Below, piece by piece: positions 33,740-43,008 of a stretch of DNA of 64,000 nt. This DNA comes from Paenimyroides aestuarii. GTDB taxonomy: Bacteria > Bacteroidota > Bacteroidia > Flavobacteriales > Flavobacteriaceae. Positions within the stretch are counted from its first letter, which is position 1. Every line of letters starts with the position of its first letter. The notes under the pieces were generated by a model. The model was not told the origin of the DNA and did not search any database. It saw only the letters and a list, made by a program, of their open reading frames with translations. The stretch lies in NCBI RefSeq assembly GCF_024628805.1, contig NZ_CP102382.1, positions 2,897,017 through 2,961,016 on the forward strand, given 5' to 3'. A program made the translations under genes and the position numbers.

Positions 33740-34480
33740 ATGAAATTAAGAGCAGAAAATTTAATTAAAACATATAAAGGAAGAAAAGTTGTAAAAGGCA
33801 TTTCGGTTGAGGTAAACCAAGGAGAAATTGTAGGTTTATTAGGACCAAATGGTGCTGGAAAAACAACTTCGTTCTACATGATCGTGGGCTTGGTAAAACC
33901 CAATTCCGGAACCATCTATTTAGATAACCTAAATATCACAAACTACCCCATGTACAAACGTGCGCAAAACGGAATTGGTTATTTGGCACAAGAAGCATCG
34001 GTTTTTAGAAAGTTAAGTATCGAAGACAACATTCTTTCGGTTTTACAACTTACAAAGCTTTCCAAAAAAGAACAAGAAGCAAAAATGGAATCGCTGATTG
34101 ATGAGTTTAGTTTGCAACATATTCGTACCAATCGTGGAGATTTACTTTCGGGTGGTGAACGCCGCCGAACTGAAATTGCTCGTGCCTTGGCAACCGATCC
34201 AAAATTTATTCTTTTAGATGAGCCTTTTGCCGGAGTAGATCCCGTGGCGGTTGAAGATATTCAACGTATTGTGGCACAATTGAAAAACAAAAATATTGGT
34301 ATTTTAATTACCGACCACAATGTGCAGGAAACATTGGCCATTACAGATAAAACCTATTTAATGTTTGAAGGCGGAATCTTGAAAGCGGGTATTCCTGAAG
34401 ATTTAGCTGAAGACGAAATGGTTAGAAAGGTTTATTTAGGGCAGAACTTTGAATTACGAAAAAAGAAGCTGGAATTTTAA
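33740..34480 (+). CDS. lptB: LPS export ABC transporter ATP-binding protein LptB
   Basis: LptB powers LPS extraction from the inner membrane with LptF and LptG. The 246-residue ATPase has Walker A GPNGAGKT at 35-42, the Q-loop in GYLAQEASVFRKL, signature LSGGERRRTEIARAL, Walker B LLDEPFAGVDP, and the H-loop in ITDHNVQETL. This ERRRTEIARAL form and the YLGQNFE ending are characteristic of LptB. It closes the kdsD-tatC-lptB set; the permease genes are not in the window. Confidence 0.95.
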   Translation: MKLRAENLIKTYKGRKVVKGISVEVNQGEIVGLLGPNGAGKTTSFYMIVGLVKPNSGTIYLDNLNITNYPMYKRAQNGIGYLAQEASVFRKLSIEDNILSVLQLTKLSKKEQEAKMESLIDEFSLQHIRTNRGDLLSGGERRRTEIARALATDPKFILLDEPFAGVDPVAVEDIQRIVAQLKNKNIGILITDHNVQETLAITDKTYLMFEGGILKAGIPEDLAEDEMVRKVYLGQNFELRKKKLEF

Positions 34481-34511
34481 GTTAAAATTTCAATTTAAAA
34501 TTAAAAAAATG

Positions 34512-34519
34512 TACTTTTG
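34512..34519 (+). promoter_or_regulatory. Candidate -7 box for the capsule/exopolysaccharide genes
   Basis: TACTTTTG matches TAnnTTTG and lies 22 bases before the ATG at 34541. It also overlaps the alternative TTG start, which favours the ATG. Confidence 0.5.
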
Positions 34520-34540
34520 CAGAACCTTTGGAAAATTACT

Positions 34541-36466
34541 ATGCCCGTACCAAATAACTTACAGAAAAATTTTTCGTATCTCCGATCGATACAGTATCTA
34601 CCAAGGTGGATCATTTTTTCAATAGATATTTTTATAGTAATTTTTTCGGCATTAATTGGGTATTTCATTTTAGATGGAATTGGAATTAATATACAAAATA
34701 CTCATTTTGTACCTTATAATCTAATACTTCTTATTGGTATTCACATTTTCTATTTTTGGTTATTCAAAACATTTACAGGAGTTATTCGGCATACCACTTT
34801 AAATGATGCCACAAAACTTTTTTTTTCAGAGTTATCTTGTTTTGTTACACTTTATATAATAAACACATTATTTTATGTTATCTATGATATAAAGTTGTTT
34901 TTAAATACGCGCTTGCTAATCACTGTTGCTATTAGTTTTTTTCTTCTTCTACTTTTTAGATTGTTTGTAAAAACTACTTTCGATTTTTTTTCACACTATT
35001 CACAACAAAATCATTTTATAAACACGGTGATCTATGGTAGTGGTGAACGGGCAATTGCCATTGCTAATGCTATTATTGCAGAAGTTCCAAAAAAATACAA
35101 GCTAAAAGGTTTTATAAACCCCAATGCAAAAAATTCGTTTAATCGTATTTTAAACCTGCCCGTTATTGGAAAGTCGAGAAAAATCCCTGTACTGGTGCGC
35201 GTTTTGGGAGCAAATAGTGTCATTATTGCAGATGAAACACTTTCTAAAGATGAAAAAATCGATTTAATTGAAGATTGCTTAAAATACAATATTAAAGTTT
35301 ATAATCTTCCAGGAATAACTGATATCAATAATCAGAAAAAAGTTGCATCGAACATTCGAAAAATAAAAATTGAAGATTTGTTAGAACGCAAGCCTATCCA
35401 AATCAACAACACACAGATTTCACATCAAATAAAAGATAAAGTGATTTTGGTGTCTGGAGCAGCAGGATCTATTGGCAGCGAAATTGTTTGGCAAGTGGCG
35501 AATTTCAATCCCAAAAAATTGATTTTGGTAGATCAAGCCGAAACACCTTTGCACCAAATATCCTTGGAGATTACCAAATCAAATACCACCGCAGAAATCA
35601 TTTGCATTATTGCCGATGTGAGAAACTATGATTGCTTAGAAAAAATATTTTCAGATTACACGCCTGATATTGTTTATCACGCTGCCGCTTACAAGCACGT
35701 TCCTTTAATGGAAATGAATCCGCAGCAAGCTATTTTTACAAACGTATTGGGAAGTAAATATATGGCCGATTTGTCATTGAAATACAAAGCAGAGCGTTTC
35801 GTAATGGTTTCAACCGATAAGGCGGTAAACCCGAGCAATGTGATGGGTGCCAGCAAGCGTATCGCAGAGAAATACGTGCAATCTTTAGCCCAAAAATTAA
35901 AAAATGAATCAGGCAACACCACAAAATACATTACCACACGTTTTGGAAATGTGTTAGGCTCAAATGGTTCTGTGGTTCCTTTGTTTACAAAGCAAATCGA
36001 AAATGGCGGGCCAATTACCATCACCCACCCGGATATTATTCGCTATTTCATGACCATTCCCGAAGCGTGCCAATTGGTGCTTGAAGCAGGTTCAATGGGC
36101 AACGGAGGCGAAATTTATATTTTTGACATGGGAAAACCCGTTAAAATTATAGATCTTGCCACAAAAATGATTAAATTAGCTGGTTTGGAACCAGAAAAAG
36201 ATATAGAAATAAAAGTTGTAGGTTTGCGTCCGGGTGAGAAACTGTATGAAGAATTATTAAATGACAGTTCTACGACCTTGCCTACTCATCATGAAAAAAT
36301 AATGATTGCGCAAGATATACACGAAGATTATGAGTTTATATCAAGCCAAATTGAAGATTTAAAGAAGTTAGCAGCCTCGTTCTTAGTTATCGATACAGTT
36401 GCTACGATGAAAAAAATAGTTCCTGAATTTAAAAGTTTAAATTCAGAATTTGATAAACTAGATTAA
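34541..36466 (+). CDS. CapD/WbpM-type nucleotide-sugar 4,6-dehydratase, membrane-anchored
   Basis: This 641-residue enzyme makes 4-keto-6-deoxy sugars from UDP-GlcNAc-type substrates for surface polysaccharide. The first about 150 residues hold four membrane segments. A CoA-binding-like domain follows (VIYGSGERAIAIANAI). The SDR catalytic domain has SGAAGSIGSEI, the catalytic TDK in VSTDKAVNPSNVMGASKR (Met replaces the usual Tyr, as normal in this subfamily), and TRFGNVLGSNGSVVP. I chose the ATG at 34541. It opens a three-gene block with wza- and wzc-like genes. Confidence 0.93.
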   Translation: MPVPNNLQKNFSYLRSIQYLPRWIIFSIDIFIVIFSALIGYFILDGIGINIQNTHFVPYNLILLIGIHIFYFWLFKTFTGVIRHTTLNDATKLFFSELSCFVTLYIINTLFYVIYDIKLFLNTRLLITVAISFFLLLLFRLFVKTTFDFFSHYSQQNHFINTVIYGSGERAIAIANAIIAEVPKKYKLKGFINPNAKNSFNRILNLPVIGKSRKIPVLVRVLGANSVIIADETLSKDEKIDLIEDCLKYNIKVYNLPGITDINNQKKVASNIRKIKIEDLLERKPIQINNTQISHQIKDKVILVSGAAGSIGSEIVWQVANFNPKKLILVDQAETPLHQISLEITKSNTTAEIICIIADVRNYDCLEKIFSDYTPDIVYHAAAYKHVPLMEMNPQQAIFTNVLGSKYMADLSLKYKAERFVMVSTDKAVNPSNVMGASKRIAEKYVQSLAQKLKNESGNTTKYITTRFGNVLGSNGSVVPLFTKQIENGGPITITHPDIIRYFMTIPEACQLVLEAGSMGNGGEIYIFDMGKPVKIIDLATKMIKLAGLEPEKDIEIKVVGLRPGEKLYEELLNDSSTTLPTHHEKIMIAQDIHEDYEFISSQIEDLKKLAASFLVIDTVATMKKIVPEFKSLNSEFDKLD

Positions 36467-36471
36467 TATTT

Positions 36472-37248
36472 ATGAGAAAGATTATTTTACCAGCTATTAT
36501 CACAAGTTTTTTACTAGCATCATGTGTTTCGAGAGAAAAAATTGCATATTATCAAAATATCGAAGGTACAGAAATAGTTAACAAAAAATTTGAAACCAAA
36601 ATTAAAACAGACGACCTTTTAATGATTTTGGTTTCTGCACAAGATCCTATAGCCGTAGAACCTTTCAATTTAACTACCAATTTATCGGTAGATCCTTCTA
36701 ATCAAGCAGGTGGCGGCCAAAGACAACAACAATTGTATTTAGTTGATGATAAAGGTTATATTGATTTTCCAACTTTAGGAAAAATAGAAGTTGCCAACAA
36801 AACAAAAGATGAAATTGTAAATAATTTACAAACTAAAATTTCTAAATACGTAAAAAACCCTATCATAAATTTACGTATTATGAATTATAAAGTCACAGTT
36901 CAAGGTGAAGTAAAAATGCCCGGTACACATCGTATCACTTCAGAAAGAATCACTTTATTAGAAGCTTTAGCACTTTCAGGTGACCTTACCAACTATGGAA
37001 AACGTGATAATATTTTGGTGCTTCGAGAAGAAAACGGAGAGGTTACTTCACACCGAGTAGATCTTACCAAGGCCAATTTCATCAATTCAGACTTTTATTA
37101 TTTAAAGCAAAACGATGTAGTTTACGTAGAACCAAACAAAGTAGCCGTAAACTCATCGGCAGTTGGTCCAAATATTTCGATATACTTATCGGCATTTTCT
37201 CTATTATTAACAACTGTAGCTTTAATACTTACAAATTCTAACAAATAA
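36472..37248 (+). CDS. Wza-like polysaccharide export outer-membrane lipoprotein
   Basis: This 258-residue lipoprotein (lipobox LLASC near residues 14-18) has the polysaccharide export domain: FETKIKTDDLLMILVSAQDP, GYIDFPTLGKIEV, and the SLBB region VTVQGEVKMPGTHRI. A C-terminal hydrophobic segment (IYLSAFSLLLTTVALILT) is typical of the Bacteroidetes form. It forms the outer-membrane pore for capsule or exopolysaccharide. Its stop overlaps the Wzc start by one base. Confidence 0.93.
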   Translation: MRKIILPAIITSFLLASCVSREKIAYYQNIEGTEIVNKKFETKIKTDDLLMILVSAQDPIAVEPFNLTTNLSVDPSNQAGGGQRQQQLYLVDDKGYIDFPTLGKIEVANKTKDEIVNNLQTKISKYVKNPIINLRIMNYKVTVQGEVKMPGTHRITSERITLLEALALSGDLTNYGKRDNILVLREENGEVTSHRVDLTKANFINSDFYYLKQNDVVYVEPNKVAVNSSAVGPNISIYLSAFSLLLTTVALILTNSNK

Positions 37249-39566
37249 TGACAGAAGATAAAGACAACGTAATTAACTTAAAAGAAGAGTTATTTAAGTA
37301 TTTAGCGCATTGGCGTTGGTTTGTATTAAGTGTTTTTATAGCACTTATTTTGGCGTTTACCTATCTAAAATTTACTCCTAAAAGTTATAGCATTGCTACA
37401 AAAATCTTAATAAAAGATGAAAAAAGCAATGATTTAGCCAATCAGTTAAGTGCTTTTTCAGAAGCTGGTTTATTAGGGAATTCAAAAAATAACATAGAAA
37501 ACGAAGTAGAGATTCTAAAATCTAGAACCTTAATTTACAACACCTTAGACTCTTTAAACTTAAACATTCAATATGTAGATGTTTCTGAAGTTATTGAGAA
37601 AGATTTATACAAAAAATCACCTATTGAAGTATTGTGGAATAACGATGCTATTTCTAAGCCTGTCACCATTGAACTGCATAATATCAAAGGAAACAATTTT
37701 GAAGCTGTGGTGAATGATACAAAGTTAGGAACAGCCTCATTTGATAAAAACATAAGCACAGAATATGGAGCTTTTGTAGTAAAGAAAAAGGCATCTTTAA
37801 ACAAGTTAACTGAAATTAAGGTAAATGTATTTCCTAAAATGCAGTTAGCAGAAAATTATCGAAACATATTAAGTGTGGCGCCAGCAAGTAAAACTTCAAG
37901 TGTTATAGATGTTTCAATTGTAGATCAAACTCCACAAAAAGCTGCTGATTTTTTGAATACATTAGTACACAACTATAATCTAGGAGGTATTAAAGACAAA
38001 CGTTTTATTTCTGAAAATACGGCAAATTTCATTTCGGATCGATTAAAACTAATTGGTACTGAATTAGGTGACGTGGAGTCGCAAGTAGAAGGTTATAAAA
38101 ACGCCAACAATTTATCGGATATAGAAACAGAGGTAAAATTGTATTTAGACAATTTATCTACTTTTGAAAAATCGGTATTAGAAAACGAAACTAAAATAAA
38201 TATTGTAAACAGCTTAATAAGTCATGTAAGTAAAGCAAAAAAAGATGACTTAGTACCTGGAGGTTTACTTACAGATGACGCTGGTTCTGAAAGCCTTATT
38301 CAAGAAATTAACCAATTAATCCTAGAAAAACAAAAAATTTCGATTAGTGCTACATCTGAAAATAGTAAATACATTCTTCTAGAAGAGCAAATCAGAACAT
38401 TAAAATCAAACTTACTGGCAAGTTTACGTAGAAATTTAAGTTCTTTACAAATTGTTAAAAACGACTATAAACGTCAGGAAAACGAGATGCAAGCAAAACT
38501 TGCACAAGTACCTCGTCAAGAGAAAGAATTCAGAATTATCGATCGTCAGCAAAAAGTAAAAGAAGCATTGTATCTTTTCTTACTTCAAAAACGAGAAGAA
38601 ACCAATATTACATTAGCAGCTACTGATTTGAATGCCAAAGTGATTGACAAAGCTATTGTAACAGACAAACCTGTGGCACCAAAAACAATGATTATCTTAT
38701 TGGCCGCTTTGGTTTTAGGTGCCATTATACCGTTTATAGTTATCTATGTTAGAAACCTATTAGACACCAAAATTAAAACGAGATTTGATATTACCGACAA
38801 TTCAAATATTCCTTTCTTGGGCGATATTCCAACGTCTGAAACTAGCGATCAGTTAATGGAAATAAGCAGCCGATCGAGTGCCGCTGAAGCAATAAGAATT
38901 GTTCGAACAAATTTAGACTTTATACTTTCTGAAAAAGCAGAAGATGAATGCAAAGTTATTTTCTTAACTTCAACCATCTCTGGAGAAGGTAAAACTTTTG
39001 TATCTGCAAACTTAGCAGCTACTTTCTCACTGTCGGGTAAAAAAGTATTATTAATAGGTTTAGATTTGCGAAACCCTAAATTATACGAATATTTAAAAGT
39101 AAATCCTTTGGGAATTTCAAATTATGTAACTTCAAACAATAAAACATTGAATGAATACATAAGCAATGTGGAAGGATATGAAAATTTTGATGTTTTATCT
39201 TCAGGTTCTATTCCTCCAAATCCCACAGAGATTTTAATGAGTAAAAAAATCAAAGAAGTTTTCGATACGTTAAAATCCCAATACGATTATATCATTGTTG
39301 ATACAGCACCTGTAAGTTTAGTAACCGATACTTTATTGATTAGTAAATATGCCGATGCCACTATTTATGTGGTCAGAGCAAACAAAATTGATAAAGAAAT
39401 GCTTCGAATTCCGAACGAATTATACAAAGACAAAAAATTAAACAAACTCACATTTGTTTTAAATGATTCAGATGTTACCAAAGGATATGGCTATGGGTAC
39501 GGATATGGATACGGAGCCAAAGCTGAAAATACATCTTTCATCAAAAAAATGTTAGGTCTTAAATAA
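37248..39566 (+). CDS. Wzc-like polysaccharide co-polymerase and tyrosine autokinase
   Basis: This 772-residue inner-membrane protein controls chain length and phosphorylates itself. It has an N-terminal membrane segment (FVLSVFIALILAFTYLKF), a long periplasmic coiled coil, a second membrane segment (MIILLAALVLGAIIPFIVIY), and a cytosolic BY-kinase with Walker A TISGEGKT near residue 578, then GLDLRNPKL and a DTAPV Walker motif. The C-terminus holds the tyrosine cluster GYGYGYGYGYGAK, the expected autophosphorylation tail. A terminator follows, and no glycosyltransferases do. Confidence 0.95.
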   Translation: MTEDKDNVINLKEELFKYLAHWRWFVLSVFIALILAFTYLKFTPKSYSIATKILIKDEKSNDLANQLSAFSEAGLLGNSKNNIENEVEILKSRTLIYNTLDSLNLNIQYVDVSEVIEKDLYKKSPIEVLWNNDAISKPVTIELHNIKGNNFEAVVNDTKLGTASFDKNISTEYGAFVVKKKASLNKLTEIKVNVFPKMQLAENYRNILSVAPASKTSSVIDVSIVDQTPQKAADFLNTLVHNYNLGGIKDKRFISENTANFISDRLKLIGTELGDVESQVEGYKNANNLSDIETEVKLYLDNLSTFEKSVLENETKINIVNSLISHVSKAKKDDLVPGGLLTDDAGSESLIQEINQLILEKQKISISATSENSKYILLEEQIRTLKSNLLASLRRNLSSLQIVKNDYKRQENEMQAKLAQVPRQEKEFRIIDRQQKVKEALYLFLLQKREETNITLAATDLNAKVIDKAIVTDKPVAPKTMIILLAALVLGAIIPFIVIYVRNLLDTKIKTRFDITDNSNIPFLGDIPTSETSDQLMEISSRSSAAEAIRIVRTNLDFILSEKAEDECKVIFLTSTISGEGKTFVSANLAATFSLSGKKVLLIGLDLRNPKLYEYLKVNPLGISNYVTSNNKTLNEYISNVEGYENFDVLSSGSIPPNPTEILMSKKIKEVFDTLKSQYDYIIVDTAPVSLVTDTLLISKYADATIYVVRANKIDKEMLRIPNELYKDKKLNKLTFVLNDSDVTKGYGYGYGYGYGAKAENTSFIKKMLGLK

Positions 39567-39591
39567 AGTACAAAACCTTATTATTTCATAA

Positions 39592-39628
39592 AAAAAGGAT
39601 TTCAGAAAAATTAATGGAATCCTTTTTC
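39592..39628 (+). terminator. Terminator after the wzc-like gene
   Basis: A 10-bp stem AAAAAGGATT / AATCCTTTTT with a 16-base loop lies about 25 bases after the stop. The A and T runs make it usable from both strands. Confidence 0.75.
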
Positions 39629-39652
39629 AATTAGGAAAGATATTTAATCTAT

Positions 39653-40420
39653 TTATTTAAAACAAACGGGCAGCAGTTCTCCTTTTGCCAAGCAGTATTT
39701 TTCTACTTCTTCATTTGATAATTTAGCAGTGTAATCAACGGCATTTACTTTAAAACCAATGCTTCGTAATTTATCAAAATAATCTCGTCCGTAAATGCGT
39801 ACATGGTCATATTGTCCAAAAATTTTTGCGCGTTCTGCTTTATCAGTTATGGAATGATCTTCAAAAGTTTCTTGCCGAGATAAGTCTTGCGGAATTTGCA
39901 AAATTGCCATTCCGCCTGGTTTTAAAACTCTGAATAGTTCTTGCATTGCCTTAGTATCATCTGGAATATGCTCTAAAACGTGGTTACAAAAAATCACATC
40001 ATAAGAATCATCGCTAAATGGCAAATTACAAATATCCGCTTTCACATCTGCTAATGGCGATTCTAAATCGGTGGTGGTATATTCCAAGTTTTTTTGTGCT
40101 CTAAATCGTTTGTAAAACGCTTGCTCGGGAGCAAAATGCAACACTTTTAATTGCTTTGAAAAAAATTCTGTTTCATTTTTAAGATACAACCACAACAATC
40201 GATGGCGTTCCAATGAAAGTGTACTTGGTGATAACACATTGTTTCGTTGGGTTCCGTAACCATAAGGCAGAAATGTTTGAAACGATTTGCCATCTATCGG
40301 ATCTGTAAAACGATCGCCCTTTAAAGCAACAGCCAAAATGGGTCTAACAAAATAACTCGCCCTGATTAAAATGGGGCGAGGTATGGTATTCAATATCGTT
40401 TTAAAAACTTTTTTAATCAT
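39653..40420 (-). CDS. Class I SAM-dependent methyltransferase
   Basis: This 255-residue methyltransferase has a modified SAM motif I (VLHFAPEQAFYKRF), ADICNLPFSDDSYDVIFCNH as motif II/III, and LEHIPDDTKAMQELFRVLKPGG as the post-motif region. The methyl acceptor is unknown. It starts directly after the map stop (TAA then ATG), so it is translationally coupled to map. It could modify a small molecule or lipid; nothing points to a specific target. Confidence 0.88.
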   Translation of the reverse strand: MIKKVFKTILNTIPRPILIRASYFVRPILAVALKGDRFTDPIDGKSFQTFLPYGYGTQRNNVLSPSTLSLERHRLLWLYLKNETEFFSKQLKVLHFAPEQAFYKRFRAQKNLEYTTTDLESPLADVKADICNLPFSDDSYDVIFCNHVLEHIPDDTKAMQELFRVLKPGGMAILQIPQDLSRQETFEDHSITDKAERAKIFGQYDHVRIYGRDYFDKLRSIGFKVNAVDYTAKLSNEEVEKYCLAKGELLPVCFK

Positions 40421-41242
40421 TTACGATAAAACTAAAGGCTGTTTACGAAACTCTTCTTCTTCGTCCGACACTATTCCGAGAGCCTTGTAAATATAGGCGA
40501 ATGTTGAAAGCAACTCGGGTTTTCCGTCAACCAAAGCCACATCGTGTTCAAAGTGTGCCGAAGGTTTTCCGTCGCGGGTAACGATAGTCCAACCATCTAT
40601 TAGTTGCTTGATATTTTTGGTTCCCATGTTGATCATTGGTTCAATAGCAACCGTCATTCCTTCTTGAAACAATTTTCCACGACCTTTTTTACCGTAGTTT
40701 GGCATCTCTGGCGCTTCGTGCATTTTTTTACCCAATCCGTGCCCTACTAATTCCCGAACTACAGAATATCCGTGACTCTCAGCATAGCGTTGAATGGCAG
40801 AACCTACGTCTTCTACCCTATTTCCTAATTTGAATTCACGAATGCCTACATATAATGATTCTTTTGTAACTTGTAATAGTTTTTTGGTTTCGGGTGCCAC
40901 TTCGCCCACCTCAAACGTATAGCAATGGTCGCCGTAATATTCGTTTACAATAGCTCCTAAATCACAAGAAACCACATCGCCATCTTCTAAAGCCCGATTA
41001 GTTGGCAAACCGTGAACAATTTGTTCGTTCACACTTGTTAGCAAGGTGCAAGGGCATCCATACAAGCCTAAAAATCCGGGTGTACCTCCGTGATCTCTAA
41101 TATATTGTTCTGCTAATTTATCTAAATGTAAGGTGGTGACACCTGGTTTAATTTCTGTAGCCAACATTCCTAAAGCTTTAGAAACCAACAAGGCTGCTTG
41201 GCGCATAATTTCTATTTCTTCTTTTGTTTTCAGTACAATCAT
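40421..41242 (-). CDS. map: Type I methionine aminopeptidase
   Basis: Map removes the N-terminal methionine from new proteins. The 273-residue protein has HGLPTNRALEDGDVVSCDLG with the first metal Asp, YYGDHCYTFEVG with the second, GHGLGKKMHEAP with the His ligand, and AIEPMINMG with the Glu ligand, plus the final FEHDVALVDG. All five ligands can be placed. The start has a -7 box (TAAATTTG) 20 bases upstream. Confidence 0.97.
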   Translation of the reverse strand: MIVLKTKEEIEIMRQAALLVSKALGMLATEIKPGVTTLHLDKLAEQYIRDHGGTPGFLGLYGCPCTLLTSVNEQIVHGLPTNRALEDGDVVSCDLGAIVNEYYGDHCYTFEVGEVAPETKKLLQVTKESLYVGIREFKLGNRVEDVGSAIQRYAESHGYSVVRELVGHGLGKKMHEAPEMPNYGKKGRGKLFQEGMTVAIEPMINMGTKNIKQLIDGWTIVTRDGKPSAHFEHDVALVDGKPELLSTFAYIYKALGIVSDEEEEFRKQPLVLS

Positions 41243-41261
41243 TTAAAAAAAATTTGTAGTG

Positions 41262-41269
41262 CAAATTTA
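41262..41269 (-). promoter_or_regulatory. Candidate -7 box for map
   Basis: TAAATTTG on the minus strand matches TAnnTTTG, 20 bases before the map start. No -33 TTG is seen at a proper distance. Confidence 0.45.
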
Positions 41270-41303
41270 CTCAATTTCATTTGAAAATTGGTTTGAAAAG
41301 CAA

Positions 41304-42827
41304 TTAAGCTTCAATCAAAACATTTCCGGTCATTACGGGTGGTTGTGAAACACCCATTAATTTTAGCACAGTTGGGGCAACATCTGCCAAAACACCGTTG
41401 TGAATTTCTTTAATGTCTTTATCAATTAAAATTACAGGAACAGGATTTGTGGTGTGGGCTGTATTTGGACTTCCGTCTTCGTTAAACATGGTTTCGCAAT
41501 TGCCATGATCTGCCAAAACAATAACTGTGTAATTATTCAAAACAGCTGCTTCTACCACTTGTTGTGTGCAAATATCTACGGTTTCACAAGCTTTTATAGC
41601 GGCACTCATACTGCCGGTATGTCCTACCATATCGCCATTTGCAAAATTAATCACAATAAAATCTGCATCGCCTTTATTTAATTCTGGAAGCAATGCATCT
41701 TTTAAATCATAGGCACTCATTTCGGGTTTTAAATCGTAAGTGGCTATTTTTGGCGACGGACATAAAATACGGGATTCGCCTACAAATGGTTCTTCACGCC
41801 CACCTGAAAAGAAAAATGTTACATGGGGATATTTTTCGGTTTCGGCCATGCGAATTTGCTTTTTACCAGCGCTTTCTAAAACTTCACCCAAAGTGTTGGT
41901 AACATTGTCTTTATTGTAAACCACTTTGACATTCTGATAGCTTTCATCATAATTGGTAAGAGTCACATAGTATAAATTTAATTTTTCCATCCCAATCTCT
42001 GGCAAGCTTTTTTGCGAAAGCACCTCGGTTAACTGTCTTCCGCGGTCGGTTCTAAAATTAAAAAAAATCACCACATCATCTTCATGAATGGTTGCAACTG
42101 GCTTGTTTGCTGCATCAACCATTATGATTGGCTCAATGAATTCATCGGTAATTTCATTCAAATAACTATCTGAAATGCTTAAAACAGCATTGTGAGAAGG
42201 CATTCCAATACCTTTTACTACCAAATCGTATGCTTTTTTTACACGATCCCAACGTTTATCTCGATCCATTGCATAATACCTACCTACAACAGAGGCTAAT
42301 TGCGCAGAAGTATTACTAATGTGTTTCACCAAACGATCAATATGACCAGCACCCGATTTTGGATCCACGTCGCGCCCATCAGTAAATGCGTGAACGAAAA
42401 TATCTTTTAAACCGAAATCATTTGCCGCATCTAGCAAGCCAATTAAGTGATCGATATGTGAATGCACCCCTCCGTTTGATACCAATCCTAAAAAATGCAC
42501 CGGTTTGTTGTTTACTTTTGCATATTGAAAAGCTTCCTGCAAAACGGGTTCTGCACTCAATGTTTGGTTTTGAACGGCTAGGTTTATCTTTGCTAAATCT
42601 TGATATACAATTCTGCCTGCCCCAAGATTCATGTGTCCTACTTCAGAATTTCCCATTTGTCCTTCTGGTAAACCAACATTCAAACCGTCAGTTCGCAATT
42701 GCGCCCAAGGATATTTTTTGTATAAACTATCTATAAAGGGTGTATTTGCATGATCAATTGCAGAAACTTTGGGATCGGGTGAATTGCCCCAACCGTCTAA
42801 TATCATTAAAAGGACTTTTTTGTTCAT
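41304..42827 (-). CDS. gpmI: 2,3-bisphosphoglycerate-independent phosphoglycerate mutase
   Basis: GpmI interconverts 3- and 2-phosphoglycerate in glycolysis using manganese. The 507-residue alkaline phosphatase-fold enzyme has ILDGWG near residue 9 (Asp11), the phosphoserine Ser61 in GQMGNSEVGHMNLG, HAFTDGRDVDP near 150, FFNFRTDRGRQL near 260, and the metal ligands in NFANGDMVGHTG and LADHGNCE. Length and motifs are standard. A -7-like TAAATTTG lies 23 bases before the start. Confidence 0.97.
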   Translation of the reverse strand: MNKKVLLMILDGWGNSPDPKVSAIDHANTPFIDSLYKKYPWAQLRTDGLNVGLPEGQMGNSEVGHMNLGAGRIVYQDLAKINLAVQNQTLSAEPVLQEAFQYAKVNNKPVHFLGLVSNGGVHSHIDHLIGLLDAANDFGLKDIFVHAFTDGRDVDPKSGAGHIDRLVKHISNTSAQLASVVGRYYAMDRDKRWDRVKKAYDLVVKGIGMPSHNAVLSISDSYLNEITDEFIEPIIMVDAANKPVATIHEDDVVIFFNFRTDRGRQLTEVLSQKSLPEIGMEKLNLYYVTLTNYDESYQNVKVVYNKDNVTNTLGEVLESAGKKQIRMAETEKYPHVTFFFSGGREEPFVGESRILCPSPKIATYDLKPEMSAYDLKDALLPELNKGDADFIVINFANGDMVGHTGSMSAAIKACETVDICTQQVVEAAVLNNYTVIVLADHGNCETMFNEDGSPNTAHTTNPVPVILIDKDIKEIHNGVLADVAPTVLKLMGVSQPPVMTGNVLIEA

Positions 42828-42849
42828 TTTTATGTATCGAATTATTCGT

Positions 42850-42857
42850 CAAATTTA
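42850..42857 (-). promoter_or_regulatory. Candidate -7 box for gpmI
   Basis: TAAATTTG on the minus strand matches TAnnTTTG and lies 23 bases before the gpmI ATG. Confidence 0.45.
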
Positions 42858-43008
42858 CTTATAGAAATTTAGAAATGAAGGTATTTCTTTAACATTTTAC
42901 TCCAAAAAAATGTTAAATATTGCGTTTATAGCATCAATTAATAGTTTGATTAACAATAAAGTTTTTATATTTACGTTCATAAATTACAAACAATATAATA
43001 TATCATCA

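Noticed and set aside
35032..36024. Minus-strand open frames inside the CapD/WbpM gene
   Set aside because: They mirror a conserved plus-strand gene and show no family features.
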